Assembly: GCA_963929915.1 (NCBI GenBank)
Contig: CAWVJY010000008.1
Coordinates: 124,001 to 188,000 of the forward strand
DNA: 64,000 nucleotides
Source of the DNA: CAG-273 sp963929915
Lineage (GTDB): Bacteria > Bacillota > Clostridia > TANB77 > CAG-508
Direction of reading: 5' to 3'
Made by a program: the position numbers and the translations under genes. Below are positions 55,374 to 64,000 of the stretch, in pieces. Below the pieces are notes generated by a model that saw nothing but the letters and a program-made list of their open reading frames with translations, was not told the DNA's origin and made no database searches. How positions within the stretch are numbered: position 1 is the stretch's first letter; each line of letters opens with the position of its first letter.

Positions 55374-55583
55374 ATGATAAGTGAGAAAAGAAAGCAGCTA
55401 GGCTATACACAAGAAAAAATGGCACTATTGCTGAATATTAGTTTAAGGCAATATGTTAGAATAGATAAAGAAATCTGTTTCCCACGAGTCGATATTTTAG
55501 AAAAGTTAATTTATACATTAAGTTTAAGCAATGAAGAAATTGGTAAATATGTTCATGAATTTATACAAAAAAAGTCAGGCTAA
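55374..55583 (+). CDS. Small XRE-type helix-turn-helix protein
   Basis: This 69-residue protein is a single helix-turn-helix domain: RKQLGYTQEKMALLLNISLR, then DILEKLIYTLSLSNEEIGKY. GGTGAT precedes ATG 55374. It probably regulates itself through the TATGACA sites upstream. It is convergent with spoIIE, with which it shares four bases and a terminator hairpin. Confidence 0.75.
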   Translation: MISEKRKQLGYTQEKMALLLNISLRQYVRIDKEICFPRVDILEKLIYTLSLSNEEIGKYVHEFIQKKSG

Positions 55584-55597
55584 GCTGACTTCTTTTT
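55572..55597. terminator. Shared bidirectional terminator of the XRE gene and spoIIE
   Basis: AAGTCAG and CTGACTT arms then TCTTTTT on the plus strand and TTTTTTT on the minus. Both stop codons lie within or beside the loop. Confidence 0.75.
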
Positions 55598-58087
55598 ATT
55601 TACTTTTGCTACAATTACTGTCATATCATCTTTTTGCATTCCAAATTGATGGTCCACTGCTTCGTTTACTATCATATTCGCAATTTGTTGTGCATCATCA
55701 GAACTAATATCTTCTAACAAATATTTTACCCATAATTCTTTGTTAATGTATTCTTGGTTGGCGTCTATAATGCCATCTGTACACATTACAATAATATCTC
55801 CATCTTCTAGGTCATAGTCATAAACCACTAAGTCGTTTTGCTCTAAAATACCGGTTGGAAGTGTTACAGATTTTAGTAATTGCACTTCTTTATTTCGTTT
55901 AATAAAGGTAGGGCATGCCCCATTTTTAATAAATTCCATGTTGCCTGCGTATAGGTCTAAAATTTGTAAGTCTAGTGTAGCATACATATCTTCTTTGGAG
56001 TTTGCTACTAAGGTAGAGTTGATTAGTTTTAAGGATACCTCTTTATCAAATCCAGCTTTTAATAGTCTTTCTAGCATTTTTAATGCTATTTTACTACTTT
56101 TCATAGCTTCTGGTCCTGATCCCATTCCATCACTTAGTGCTAACAAATATTTGCCATCTTCTAGTTTTGTTTCTACATGGCTATCTCCAGAAACAGGTGA
56201 ACCCACTTTAGTAGTTGTTGCTACTCCCACTTGTAATTTGTATTTATCTTCTGAATAGTATGTAAATTTGCAAGATGTTTTTTGTTCTCTTAACCCACAT
56301 TCTTGCCCTTGTATACTAAATTTATCTTGTAATACTTTTTCCAAAATTCTAGCAATTTTCTTAATAGCACATTTTTTACCTTCGATATCATCACAAAGCG
56401 AAGTATATACTTCTACAAAATATCTTCCTGAAGCATTTTGTTTTATTTTAATTTGTTCTATATTTTCTATCTCTTTTTGTTTTAGTAAATTCAAAATTTC
56501 CTGTTTTTGCATAGCAAAAGGGTCTTTTTCTTCTTGTTTCATTTCTTCTACCATTTGTGAAATAGCTTCTGATACGCCTTCTAGTTGGGAAGATACATTC
56601 TTTTTGTTTTCTTCTAATTTTCTTTTCCAAATAAAGTTTACTTTGCTAATACGGTAAGAATAATTAATTGCTTTTATCATTTGCGAAATATCTTCCATAG
56701 CCTGTCCGTTTTTATCTTCTAACCCCATAATGTATTGGTTATGATGTTCTAAAATAGCGACTAATTCTTTTTCTGTGATGATTTCATTTTTTAATAAATG
56801 GTGGAAGATTTCGTCTATGATACCATCTTCGTTTTCTGCAATTGGTTCGTACACTAAGTTATTTTCTAATGCCTCTAAGTTTAGTTCTAACTCTTGTTTA
56901 AAAATTTCTTCATTAGAAGTTTCTTGTTGCTGAATATCTTTTTCTTCTAACACTGTGCTTGCTGCTTCTTCATAGCTTTTTGCCAAATCACTAATAGTTT
57001 CTGACATACTGTTTAGTTTGAAAATAGTATCTTGATTTTCTGTTAATCTTCTCTCTGTGGTTTCTGGAAGTAATTTATGTTTTCCATATAAGTCTTCAAT
57101 ATCAATTTGAAATCTTTTTGGTACTGCTAAAAGTCCTAAAGAAGCAATTAAAATTTCTTGGATTAAGATAATAGGTACGGTATTGCCATTTGCTACATAA
57201 GTTAGAATAATATTTCCTAAAATAAACCCTGCTATAACTCCAATTCTTCCTAAACGATAAAATACCCCTGCAATAAGTCCAGAAATAGCATAAGATGCTA
57301 CCATAATAGGTTCTCCATTTCCAATAATACCAAGTACTACACCAATGGTAATTCCCCCTGTTGCTCCTACTAGCATGCCGTTTTTCCAACCCAAAATTAG
57401 GACAAGTAAAATACTTAAAATATTACGCAAGCTATAACCAAAAATAGTAAAATCTCCTAAAGCACATAAACTAATGGTAAGAAGTAAACTAGTTCCCATT
57501 ACTTCTTCTATGGAAAATACCTTTTTCTTTCCAAATTCTCTTATCATTAAAATGGAATTACTAAAAATTTTGTAAAATACATAACTTGCAATAGAAAGGG
57601 CAATACTAGTTAAAAAGTCATACATATAAAAGGTGCTAAAAAACATTGGCACAATTTGTACTATAAGTACAGCTAAAAATAAGTGAAACCCTAATCTTCT
57701 TTCTTCGTTTACTCCTTCTTGTTCTTTTGGTCTTTTTAGTAAAATAAAAACAAAAAATACTAAAGTAGTTAAGAAATAAATTAATAAACTATTCGCACCA
57801 AAAGAAATAAAAGTACCTATTAATGTTAGGATATATACAATTCCGATAGGCATACGGTTACTAAGCATAGCTGCTAAAAAGCTAATAGCAAATGGGCTAA
57901 TACTTAAAATAAAGTTTTGACTACGAAATCCAACCATGGAGATTATGAAAGCTATCACATAAATAGCAATATTTTGGAAGCTAAATAAATCCTTTAAAAT
58001 TGTTTTTATATTCTTTTTATCTATTTTTCTTTGTTCTTCGTTTTGTTCCTGTTCTACATTAAAATCTTTTTGTATATTTTGAAACAC
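55580..58087 (-). CDS. spoIIE: Stage II sporulation protein E (PP2C phosphatase)
   Basis: This is an 835-residue SpoIIE. About ten transmembrane helices lie in residues 35-330, followed by a central helical domain (about 340-600) and a C-terminal PP2C phosphatase with LALSDGMGSGPEAMKSSKIA, ATLDLQILDLYAG and VMCTDGIIDANQEY supplying the metal-binding Asp residues. It dephosphorylates SpoIIAA to activate sigma-F in the forespore and localises to the polar septum. It starts at GTG 58087, seven bases after AGGGGTGA. A possible Spo0A site lies upstream. Confidence 0.95.
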   Translation of the reverse strand: MFQNIQKDFNVEQEQNEEQRKIDKKNIKTILKDLFSFQNIAIYVIAFIISMVGFRSQNFILSISPFAISFLAAMLSNRMPIGIVYILTLIGTFISFGANSLLIYFLTTLVFFVFILLKRPKEQEGVNEERRLGFHLFLAVLIVQIVPMFFSTFYMYDFLTSIALSIASYVFYKIFSNSILMIREFGKKKVFSIEEVMGTSLLLTISLCALGDFTIFGYSLRNILSILLVLILGWKNGMLVGATGGITIGVVLGIIGNGEPIMVASYAISGLIAGVFYRLGRIGVIAGFILGNIILTYVANGNTVPIILIQEILIASLGLLAVPKRFQIDIEDLYGKHKLLPETTERRLTENQDTIFKLNSMSETISDLAKSYEEAASTVLEEKDIQQQETSNEEIFKQELELNLEALENNLVYEPIAENEDGIIDEIFHHLLKNEIITEKELVAILEHHNQYIMGLEDKNGQAMEDISQMIKAINYSYRISKVNFIWKRKLEENKKNVSSQLEGVSEAISQMVEEMKQEEKDPFAMQKQEILNLLKQKEIENIEQIKIKQNASGRYFVEVYTSLCDDIEGKKCAIKKIARILEKVLQDKFSIQGQECGLREQKTSCKFTYYSEDKYKLQVGVATTTKVGSPVSGDSHVETKLEDGKYLLALSDGMGSGPEAMKSSKIALKMLERLLKAGFDKEVSLKLINSTLVANSKEDMYATLDLQILDLYAGNMEFIKNGACPTFIKRNKEVQLLKSVTLPTGILEQNDLVVYDYDLEDGDIIVMCTDGIIDANQEYINKELWVKYLLEDISSDDAQQIANMIVNEAVDHQFGMQKDDMTVIVAKVNKKKSA

Positions 58088-58123
58088 TTTTCCATCACCC
58101 CTACTTTTTTAATTTGTATCTCT

Positions 58124-58158
58124 ATTGTAGTACAAGCTATTTAAAATTTTTGTCGTTT
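58124..58158 (-). promoter_or_regulatory. Candidate Spo0A-controlled promoter of spoIIE
   Basis: A TACAAT -10 (58129-58124) has a poor -35. A TTTTTGTCG motif on the plus strand (58147-58155), close to the Spo0A box TTTGTCGAA, covers the -35 position. In Bacillus subtilis spoIIE is Spo0A-activated. Confidence 0.45.
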
Positions 58159-58280
58159 TGGATACTTAAATTAAAAAAGTTTTCTCTCTTTTTTGCCATC
58201 TTTTGTGTTCTTTTTTCTTTTTTAAACTTTTTCTTTCTACTATTTTATCGTAAATTGTGGGAAATTACAATATTTTTAAA

Positions 58281-58320
58281 AAAATCTCCTTAGAAATAAA
58301 ATTTCTAAGGAGATTTTTTA
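58281..58320 (-). terminator. Terminator of the B-type-domain surface protein
   Basis: AATCTCCTTAGAAA and TTTCTAAGGAGATT arms with a run of T on each side; it begins two bases after the stop codon. Confidence 0.88.
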
Positions 58321-58322
58321 TC

Positions 58323-61300
58323 TTATTTTTTCATAACCTTTTTCTTAATAACCACAATTCCAGCAATAAGAAGAATTCCCACTAAAATTCCAATTCCATA
58401 ATATAAGTATGCTTGTCCAAATGGTGGTAAAACAGTTACTTTTTCTGCTCTACTACTATCTACTTCACTTGGAGTTTGGGTTGGATCTTGATTTCCTACT
58501 ACAGAATATGCCATTCTTCTTCCTGCTGTATTAGAAGTTTGTACAATTTCGGCAATATTTTCATAGGTTTTATCATCTTGACTGTCGCTAGAAGTAATTA
58601 ATTGGGTAAGTATTAATTGTTTGCTTACTTCTTCTCCTGGTTTTAAGTTACTAGATAATTGGTCTGTTTGTAAAATAGTGTTATAAGAACCAATTTGTTC
58701 TGTTAAACTATTATTTACTAATCTGTCATTTACTTTAGCATTATCATTATTGGTTAGGTCATTTTCAGTAACTACTTTCCATCCTTCGTTGTCCGCTTCT
58801 CTATATTGTAAGTTATTTGCTACATAGTCTAATACTAGGTTTGCAGTTGTTGTTACTTTGTTTTCTTCAGATGCGCCTGTTGCTTTGTAGTAGAAGTCTT
58901 GTCCAGTATAGTCTGTTTCGCCGGCATTGGTTACTGTTAATTCGTATGCAATTTGAATGGTTGCTCCATGCATTAATTCTGCATCTAAAATTGGTTGAAT
59001 TAATCCATTTTGACCACTTTGATATAAACTTGCAATTAATTTTTCTATTTCTGTTCTATAAGAATAACGGTTGTAGTTTGCATCTTGTTTACTTTCTTCG
59101 TAATATTCTTCGTATTTATTTTTATCCATTTTACTGCTTAGGTCATAAGGTTTGCCAGATACCCAAATTAAGTTTGGAACAGTTTGACTAGCGTCAAATG
59201 CAATGTTTCCATTTGCTAACATAATTTTTACATTGCTTACTTTTTTGTCTAAAGTAAGTTGTGCTTTTGGTCTTTCAGTTAGTCCAAAATCTACACAATT
59301 TAAGGTATAATTTCCGTTTTTGTCATTACCATATAAATAGCTATCTGATCCATTGCTTTGGTCATTTAAACCATCTGTATTGGTTCTATTATATTCTCCT
59401 TCTATTACAATAACAGCGGTTTGTGCAGTCATATGGGTATTTTGCATTAATTCTTGTACCAAACTATTATCCATAGAAGCCATATATGGTGATGCTAGCA
59501 CTTCTGCTTTATGGTTATTAACATTTGATGTACTATAAGCATTTACATTGGTTCTACCTTGGTAGGTTTCGTTTTGATAAGTTGTTTGATTATTTTGTGT
59601 TCTACCAGTATTGATGGTTTGGTTTTCCCATAAGTCTTTTGCATCTGATAAATTAGTTTCTCCATTTGCGCTTAATTCGTCTGCTTTTTGAATATCGTAA
59701 TATTCATCTGTATAGTTTGCAATAGATTGGTTATTTTGTAAGTCTTGTTGATATACCGTTGATTTAAAGTCTTGACCATTATAGGATACTGCATTTTTGC
59801 CACCATTGTTAGTAGTTAAAACAGTTTCTTGGTTATTTCCATATTGGAATCTTACTACATAGTTACCTGGTATAAAACTACTAAATTCATAATATCCATT
59901 TTCATCTGTCGTTGTTGTTTGCCATACATATTCTTTACCATCTTCCATGGTTTCTACTAGTTCTACCATAACTCCTGCAATTCCAATTTCACCTTCTTGT
60001 TTAATGCCATCTCCTAAAACAGATTCACTTATATTTTTAGTTCTTTCATCTTCCCAAACAGTACCATTTATTTTACGAATTGCACTTTGTTCTAAGTATA
60101 CTTTAATGCTTTTTGCTCTATCAGTATCATCTTCAAAGTTCTTTTCGTATTTTTCTCCTTGTAAGTCGTCTAAGCTTAGGTTACCTGGTGTTGAGTTGTA
60201 GTCAATAATTCCTGCAGGTGTTCTATTATTTCTAATTGTTTGTTTGTTTGGAAGTTGTTCTCCATCTGCATAATAGCTTTCATAACCATTAATTTCTGCA
60301 AAGTTTTCTTTTAAGCTTTGGTCATTATCCAAAATAACTGGTCCTTGGTCATCTGCATTTACTTTAAATGTTAAATAGATATAGGCATTTTCACCTGTTG
60401 CTAGTTTTTTACCATCTAGTCCACGAATATAAACAGAGTTTAGTTCTTCTTCTATATCTTCTTTGGAAGCATCTCCATAAATACTATCTCCACAGTAGTT
60501 TCCATTGCGGTCTGTAGTAATGCCATAACTACTATTGATGTTTCTAGCATAAGTAATTTGGCTTAAGTCTAAGTTATGTATCATGTTATAGTAGCTTTCG
60601 TCTGTAATTGCTACTTTTTCATTACCATCGCTATTACTATCTTTATACATTACCCAAGATAAATCTGGCATGTAGGTATAATCTTTATCATAGTAATCTA
60701 CTACTTCTGTAATTTCATTTAGAATATTTTGTGAAGAGTTTCTAATGGTAATTTTGTAAGTTACATATAATTCTAAATTGCTTCCATAAAGATTTGTATT
60801 TTCTGCTCTATATTCATAATCTGCTGGATATAATTCTCTATTATAGTTTGTTCCATAATAGTTATAATAGTCTTGCATTCTGATTTGAATTTCCCAATAG
60901 CTATCTTCTTCTGAACGTTTATCATATTCATAGACTTCTGTTTTGCCATTAATTTTAGTTGCTGCACGATATACGTCTTTTCTTAAGGATAAGTTGTTTA
61001 GTTGTCTTCTCCATAAGCCTGCATTTACATAGTATTGTCCATCATAAATTGGTGGTTTTGTTCCTACCCCTGGAATTACCATTTTTTTGTTGTCAATAAC
61101 AAAGTCATCATATACAGGGTATAAGTCTATTGCGCCATCTTCTAAAGGAGAACCTGTATAAGCCTGCATTTTACAGTCTTCTATAAATTGTAGTTTTTTC
61201 CAAAGTTCTTCTTTTTGTTTTGCTGTTCTTGCAAAATCATTGACAATATCTTCATAGATGTCAATCATTGCTCTTTCATCTGGATATTCTAAATAGCGGT

Positions 61301-63509
61301 CCATATATCTTTGAATTTGTTTGCTAATTTCGCCTTCTTGGCTCTCTTCTGTTTCTATAATGTTGCCATTTCTGTCAATTTCATAAAATCCATCTATTAA
61401 TTGTACTTCTGTTTGTTCATATTCTCCATCTTCATTTAAAGTAAATCCCATCAAGTCATAAATAGAATAAGCTTCATTATAGTAATTTCTACCATCTCTT
61501 ACTAATTCTCCGCTTCTTAAAGAGTTACTAGAAATATAGTTTTTTGGTGCTGAACCAATTTCTTCAAATTGTTCATTATATTCTTCTCTTGTCATTTCTA
61601 GTTTGGTGTCATTTTCTCCACCATCTTGTAGTTCGGTTATTTTTGAGGTAGCTTCCCAAATTTCGGTATTATATAATTGTGCATTGTATACCATATCTGT
61701 TACAGAATCTTGTTGTACAAAATTTCCATTAGATCTTTGATCAGTTACTAAATATTCTGTTGGTAAATAAATTTGGCCATTATATTCAAATGTAACATAA
61801 TATTTGCTTTCAGGATTTAAACCATCAAATTCATAATATCCATTTTCGTCTGTTAAAGTTGGGTTCATTCTATAAGCAATTTCTCTATCTGTTAAAGATT
61901 CTTTATCTGCTTCAGATAATAAGTCTGCTACATAGCTTACTAGTTTACCATTTCTATATTGTAAATTTCCGTTTTTATCTAATGGACATTCATATAAAGT
62001 AACTTTTACATTTGGAAGTACTCTATCATTTGCTTCTCCATTATATAAGTCAGAATGAATACCATCTGCTATGTTTTGTTTGGTATCTTTTACATCTTCC
62101 CATACATAACCACCTAGGTTCATGGTAATGTCTAATTTTTGGTCTCCTCCACCAGTTAGGTGAATGGTTAATTTATATAAGTTTCTTTCTCCCCAAGCAT
62201 CCATCATAAATTGTTGTGGTACAGGATATTCTGTTACTTTCCAACGATAGTTTATAGTACAAGAGGTTAAATCTCCATCTTCGCCATGACTGTCATGATG
62301 TCCTGTTTCAATTGGTGTAGCTACTAATTGATGTCCTTCTAGTCTACATGCAATAGCATAAGTAGTCATATACGAATATTCTACTTCAATATCTAAATAT
62401 CTTACTACATCATTACTATCTAATACCCCTTGATTTGGATTTTCTATTTTTAAGTAAAATTCTTGTCCACTTACTGGGTAAGATTGCTCTGTTCTATCTA
62501 CATATCCTTGTTCTTCTAATGGTGTAAAAAAGTCTAATTTCTTTTCTTCTCCGTTTTGAATATAGCTTATAATATTAGCATCTTTAATATATTGTGTTTT
62601 GTCTTTATCATTATAACCTTTTACTGTCATGTTAGAAATTCCTGCAAATTTTGCACTAGCAGAATTTCCTTCTACATAATCCATTTTATATGGTCCAATA
62701 ATTAGGTATTGCTCTTCTTGGTTTACATTAATTTTTACTTTTTCAGTAGTGGTTTCTTGAATTGGATTATTTACATTATTTTGTAATTCTGCTTCATAAT
62801 CTCTATAATCCATAGATTCTTCTTTTAATTGTTCTGCCATATCTAAATAAGTAAATTTTGCTCCACTTGCTTCAAAAGTTTCCCCTTCGTTTACCTCCAT
62901 ATTAAGCCAAATAGCTACTTGTTTTACTTCTTGGCTAATGTTTTCTCCCTTTTCAAAATAGGTAGTAGATTTTCCATATACATAGGTTCCATCTGTTGGT
63001 GCAATAAAGTTATTTGGTGCAGTTACTGTATATGCTCCAGATGGTACTAGTTCTGTGTGATTGTTTACACAAATATAATAAGTATTGGAGTAACGTTTTG
63101 CAGGTAGGGAAGCTTTGTGAGAACCTGAACTTACACTACCAGTTGTTCCATCTAGAGCTCTAATAGTAGCTACTAGATTTTCGTTCATTTCTACTGATAC
63201 TCCTTTTTGGATACAGTAAAGCTGAATATCTCCAATGGAAGGACAAAATACTTTATTTACTTGGCTTGGTAATGCTTCATAATAAAAGCTTCCATTTTGG
63301 TAAAAGGCTGGGCTATCATGAGCACCTTGTGTAACTAAGGTTCCATCTGCTACAGAGCCATTTACTGCTAAGGCTTCTTTGGTAAGTTTCGCTACTTCTT
63401 GTATTGGGCTTTCTTCATATTTTATTAAAGAAGAAATGGTAATAACTAATGCAACAAATAAAAGTATAAGCCCCAATACCAAAAGTGTAATTTTTCTTTT
63501 ACCTTTCAT
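58323..63509 (-). CDS. Large membrane-anchored surface protein with SdrD/Cna B-type domains
   Basis: This 1728-residue exported protein has an N-terminal signal anchor (8-30). A ligand or thioester-like N-region contains IQLYCIQKGVSVEMN and YICVNNHTEL. At least two SdrD_B/Cna-B-type domains are present (GYVWEDVKDTKQNIADGIHS with DENGYYEFDGLNPESKYYV, and GTVWEDERTKNISESVLGDG with DENGYYEFSSFIPGNYVVRF), with Gly/Ser/Asn-rich linkers. The C-terminal helix (YLYYGIGILVGILLIAGIVV) is followed by Lys residues. There is no LPxTG motif, so it is held by the membrane and not by sortase. It may be an adhesin or envelope scaffold. The next gene upstream encodes a related protein. Confidence 0.82.
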   Translation of the reverse strand: MKGKRKITLLVLGLILLFVALVITISSLIKYEESPIQEVAKLTKEALAVNGSVADGTLVTQGAHDSPAFYQNGSFYYEALPSQVNKVFCPSIGDIQLYCIQKGVSVEMNENLVATIRALDGTTGSVSSGSHKASLPAKRYSNTYYICVNNHTELVPSGAYTVTAPNNFIAPTDGTYVYGKSTTYFEKGENISQEVKQVAIWLNMEVNEGETFEASGAKFTYLDMAEQLKEESMDYRDYEAELQNNVNNPIQETTTEKVKINVNQEEQYLIIGPYKMDYVEGNSASAKFAGISNMTVKGYNDKDKTQYIKDANIISYIQNGEEKKLDFFTPLEEQGYVDRTEQSYPVSGQEFYLKIENPNQGVLDSNDVVRYLDIEVEYSYMTTYAIACRLEGHQLVATPIETGHHDSHGEDGDLTSCTINYRWKVTEYPVPQQFMMDAWGERNLYKLTIHLTGGGDQKLDITMNLGGYVWEDVKDTKQNIADGIHSDLYNGEANDRVLPNVKVTLYECPLDKNGNLQYRNGKLVSYVADLLSEADKESLTDREIAYRMNPTLTDENGYYEFDGLNPESKYYVTFEYNGQIYLPTEYLVTDQRSNGNFVQQDSVTDMVYNAQLYNTEIWEATSKITELQDGGENDTKLEMTREEYNEQFEEIGSAPKNYISSNSLRSGELVRDGRNYYNEAYSIYDLMGFTLNEDGEYEQTEVQLIDGFYEIDRNGNIIETEESQEGEISKQIQRYMDRYLEYPDERAMIDIYEDIVNDFARTAKQKEELWKKLQFIEDCKMQAYTGSPLEDGAIDLYPVYDDFVIDNKKMVIPGVGTKPPIYDGQYYVNAGLWRRQLNNLSLRKDVYRAATKINGKTEVYEYDKRSEEDSYWEIQIRMQDYYNYYGTNYNRELYPADYEYRAENTNLYGSNLELYVTYKITIRNSSQNILNEITEVVDYYDKDYTYMPDLSWVMYKDSNSDGNEKVAITDESYYNMIHNLDLSQITYARNINSSYGITTDRNGNYCGDSIYGDASKEDIEEELNSVYIRGLDGKKLATGENAYIYLTFKVNADDQGPVILDNDQSLKENFAEINGYESYYADGEQLPNKQTIRNNRTPAGIIDYNSTPGNLSLDDLQGEKYEKNFEDDTDRAKSIKVYLEQSAIRKINGTVWEDERTKNISESVLGDGIKQEGEIGIAGVMVELVETMEDGKEYVWQTTTTDENGYYEFSSFIPGNYVVRFQYGNNQETVLTTNNGGKNAVSYNGQDFKSTVYQQDLQNNQSIANYTDEYYDIQKADELSANGETNLSDAKDLWENQTINTGRTQNNQTTYQNETYQGRTNVNAYSTSNVNNHKAEVLASPYMASMDNSLVQELMQNTHMTAQTAVIVIEGEYNRTNTDGLNDQSNGSDSYLYGNDKNGNYTLNCVDFGLTERPKAQLTLDKKVSNVKIMLANGNIAFDASQTVPNLIWVSGKPYDLSSKMDKNKYEEYYEESKQDANYNRYSYRTEIEKLIASLYQSGQNGLIQPILDAELMHGATIQIAYELTVTNAGETDYTGQDFYYKATGASEENKVTTTANLVLDYVANNLQYREADNEGWKVVTENDLTNNDNAKVNDRLVNNSLTEQIGSYNTILQTDQLSSNLKPGEEVSKQLILTQLITSSDSQDDKTYENIAEIVQTSNTAGRRMAYSVVGNQDPTQTPSEVDSSRAEKVTVLPPFGQAYLYYGIGILVGILLIAGIVVIKKKVMKK

Positions 63510-63583
63510 TTTTTATTATATCCTTTCTTAAGGGTTCCATTTTGATTGAAAAAGAATTTTGTAATTTTTTTCAATTCTCCCCT

Positions 63584-64000
63584 CTAATTTTCTCTTTTCT
63601 TACTTAACACATTTCTTTTAATTACAACAATTCCAATTACTAGTAAGAATAGAATTGCTAATGTTAAGCTTACATAAAGTACTATTTTTCCTGTAACTAC
63701 AGAAAGTACAATATCTGCTGTTGACATATCATCTTCGTTTTGGGCACTGTTTGCTTCTTGAGAGTCAATATCTGTTAAACCTTGTTCGTTATAGATTTCA
63801 TAAATTTCTGCATTATTATTTACTACAGTACCAATATTTTCATCTGTAATGGTAACACTTAAAATTAAGCTTACTTCTTTGCTTTCTCCTGGCTGAAGTT
63901 CTACATTTTCTAAGCTAGTGTTATAAATACGGTCATTTTCGTCTGATAGGTACCAATCTTCATTTAGTTCTGAATTAAATCTGGCACTTTCTGGTAAGTA
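63584..64000 (-). CDS. Second surface protein of the same type, C-terminal part
   Basis: The gene is cut by the right window edge; 138 residues are visible. They include a DUF11-like segment (NVELQPGESKEVSLILSVTI, TDENIGTVVNNNAEIYEIYN), an acidic linker, then a membrane helix (LYVSLTLAILFLLVIGIVVI) and a basic tail KRNVLSKKREN. The layout matches the C-terminus of the neighbouring 1728-residue protein, including the lack of a sortase motif. The two genes are 74 bp apart on the same strand and are probably co-transcribed. Confidence 0.8.
   Translation of the reverse strand, partial: YLPESARFNSELNEDWYLSDENDRIYNTSLENVELQPGESKEVSLILSVTITDENIGTVVNNNAEIYEIYNEQGLTDIDSQEANSAQNEDDMSTADIVLSVVTGKIVLYVSLTLAILFLLVIGIVVIKRNVLSKKREN

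Noticed and set aside
1..64000. TGA or other stop reassignment
   Set aside because: Genes end cleanly at TAA, TAG or TGA, and internal Trp is coded by TGG; only CGG behaves oddly.

Overview
This is about 64 kb of a low-GC chromosome from a spore-forming member of the Bacillota, most like the Clostridia. The evidence is the coding density, AGGAGG-type ribosome binding sites, frequent TTG and GTG starts, SpoIIE, a SpoVD-like PBP and a YtaF-like protein. I cannot name a species. TGA is a normal stop codon. Most genes lie on the minus strand, including rpoB-rpoC and the gdpP, rplI, dnaB, tilS, ftsH run.

Layout from left to right: (1) 1-7 kb holds a ytaF-like fragment, then a D-aspartate-ligase-like ATP-grasp enzyme and a MurE that lacks the diaminopimelate motif, then smc. 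(2) 7-16 kb holds a pilin-like surface protein, a small acidic ORF, an XRE regulator, a frameshifted amidohydrolase, a YbaK protein, a PASTA PBP and an HD-GYP protein. (3) 16.0-16.3 kb is a compact candidate type I toxin-antitoxin locus. (4) 16.4-27.4 kb holds ftsH, a DUF4143 ATPase, tilS, dnaB, rplI, an ECF sigma/anti-sigma pair, gdpP and relBE. (5) 27.7-35.8 kb is rpoC and rpoB. (6) 35.9-49.3 kb holds a two-component system with a frameshifted kinase, an AI-2E permease, exonuclease III, a G5/SleB wall hydrolase, lemA, htpX, tatD, acpS, an orphan protein and a WG-repeat protein. (7) 49.4-55.6 kb holds a second pilin-like surface protein, an Rpn-type nuclease gene cut by an IS3 element, and a small XRE regulator. 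(8) 55.6-64 kb holds spoIIE and two large membrane-anchored B-type-domain surface proteins, the second cut off by the window edge.

The most interesting signal concerns translation. I read every gene for CGG codons by eye. The only in-frame CGG codons I found are three, and each sits exactly where a +1 shift restores a conserved protein: two in the amidohydrolase and one in the histidine kinase. Skipping the C of CGG gives intact proteins of 437 and 673 residues. This suggests CGG is unassigned or very slowly decoded here and acts as a +1 recoding signal.

Other signals: (a) the candidate type I toxin-antitoxin module, with near-consensus promoters on both strands; (b) two copies of a roughly 148-bp structured element with covarying stems, in the dnaB-tilS and rpoB-rpoC gaps; (c) REP-like repeats that supply the TAG stop codon of four unrelated genes; (d) matching leaders with a (GA)13 tract and a covarying hairpin upstream of the two pilin-like genes.

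Functionally the window combines core information processing (RNA polymerase, DnaB, L9, SMC, TilS), envelope construction (PBP, MurE, D-Asp ligase, surface proteins), sporulation and cyclic-nucleotide signalling (GdpP, HD-GYP), with a modest load of mobile and toxin-antitoxin DNA. I saw no tRNA, rRNA or CRISPR array.
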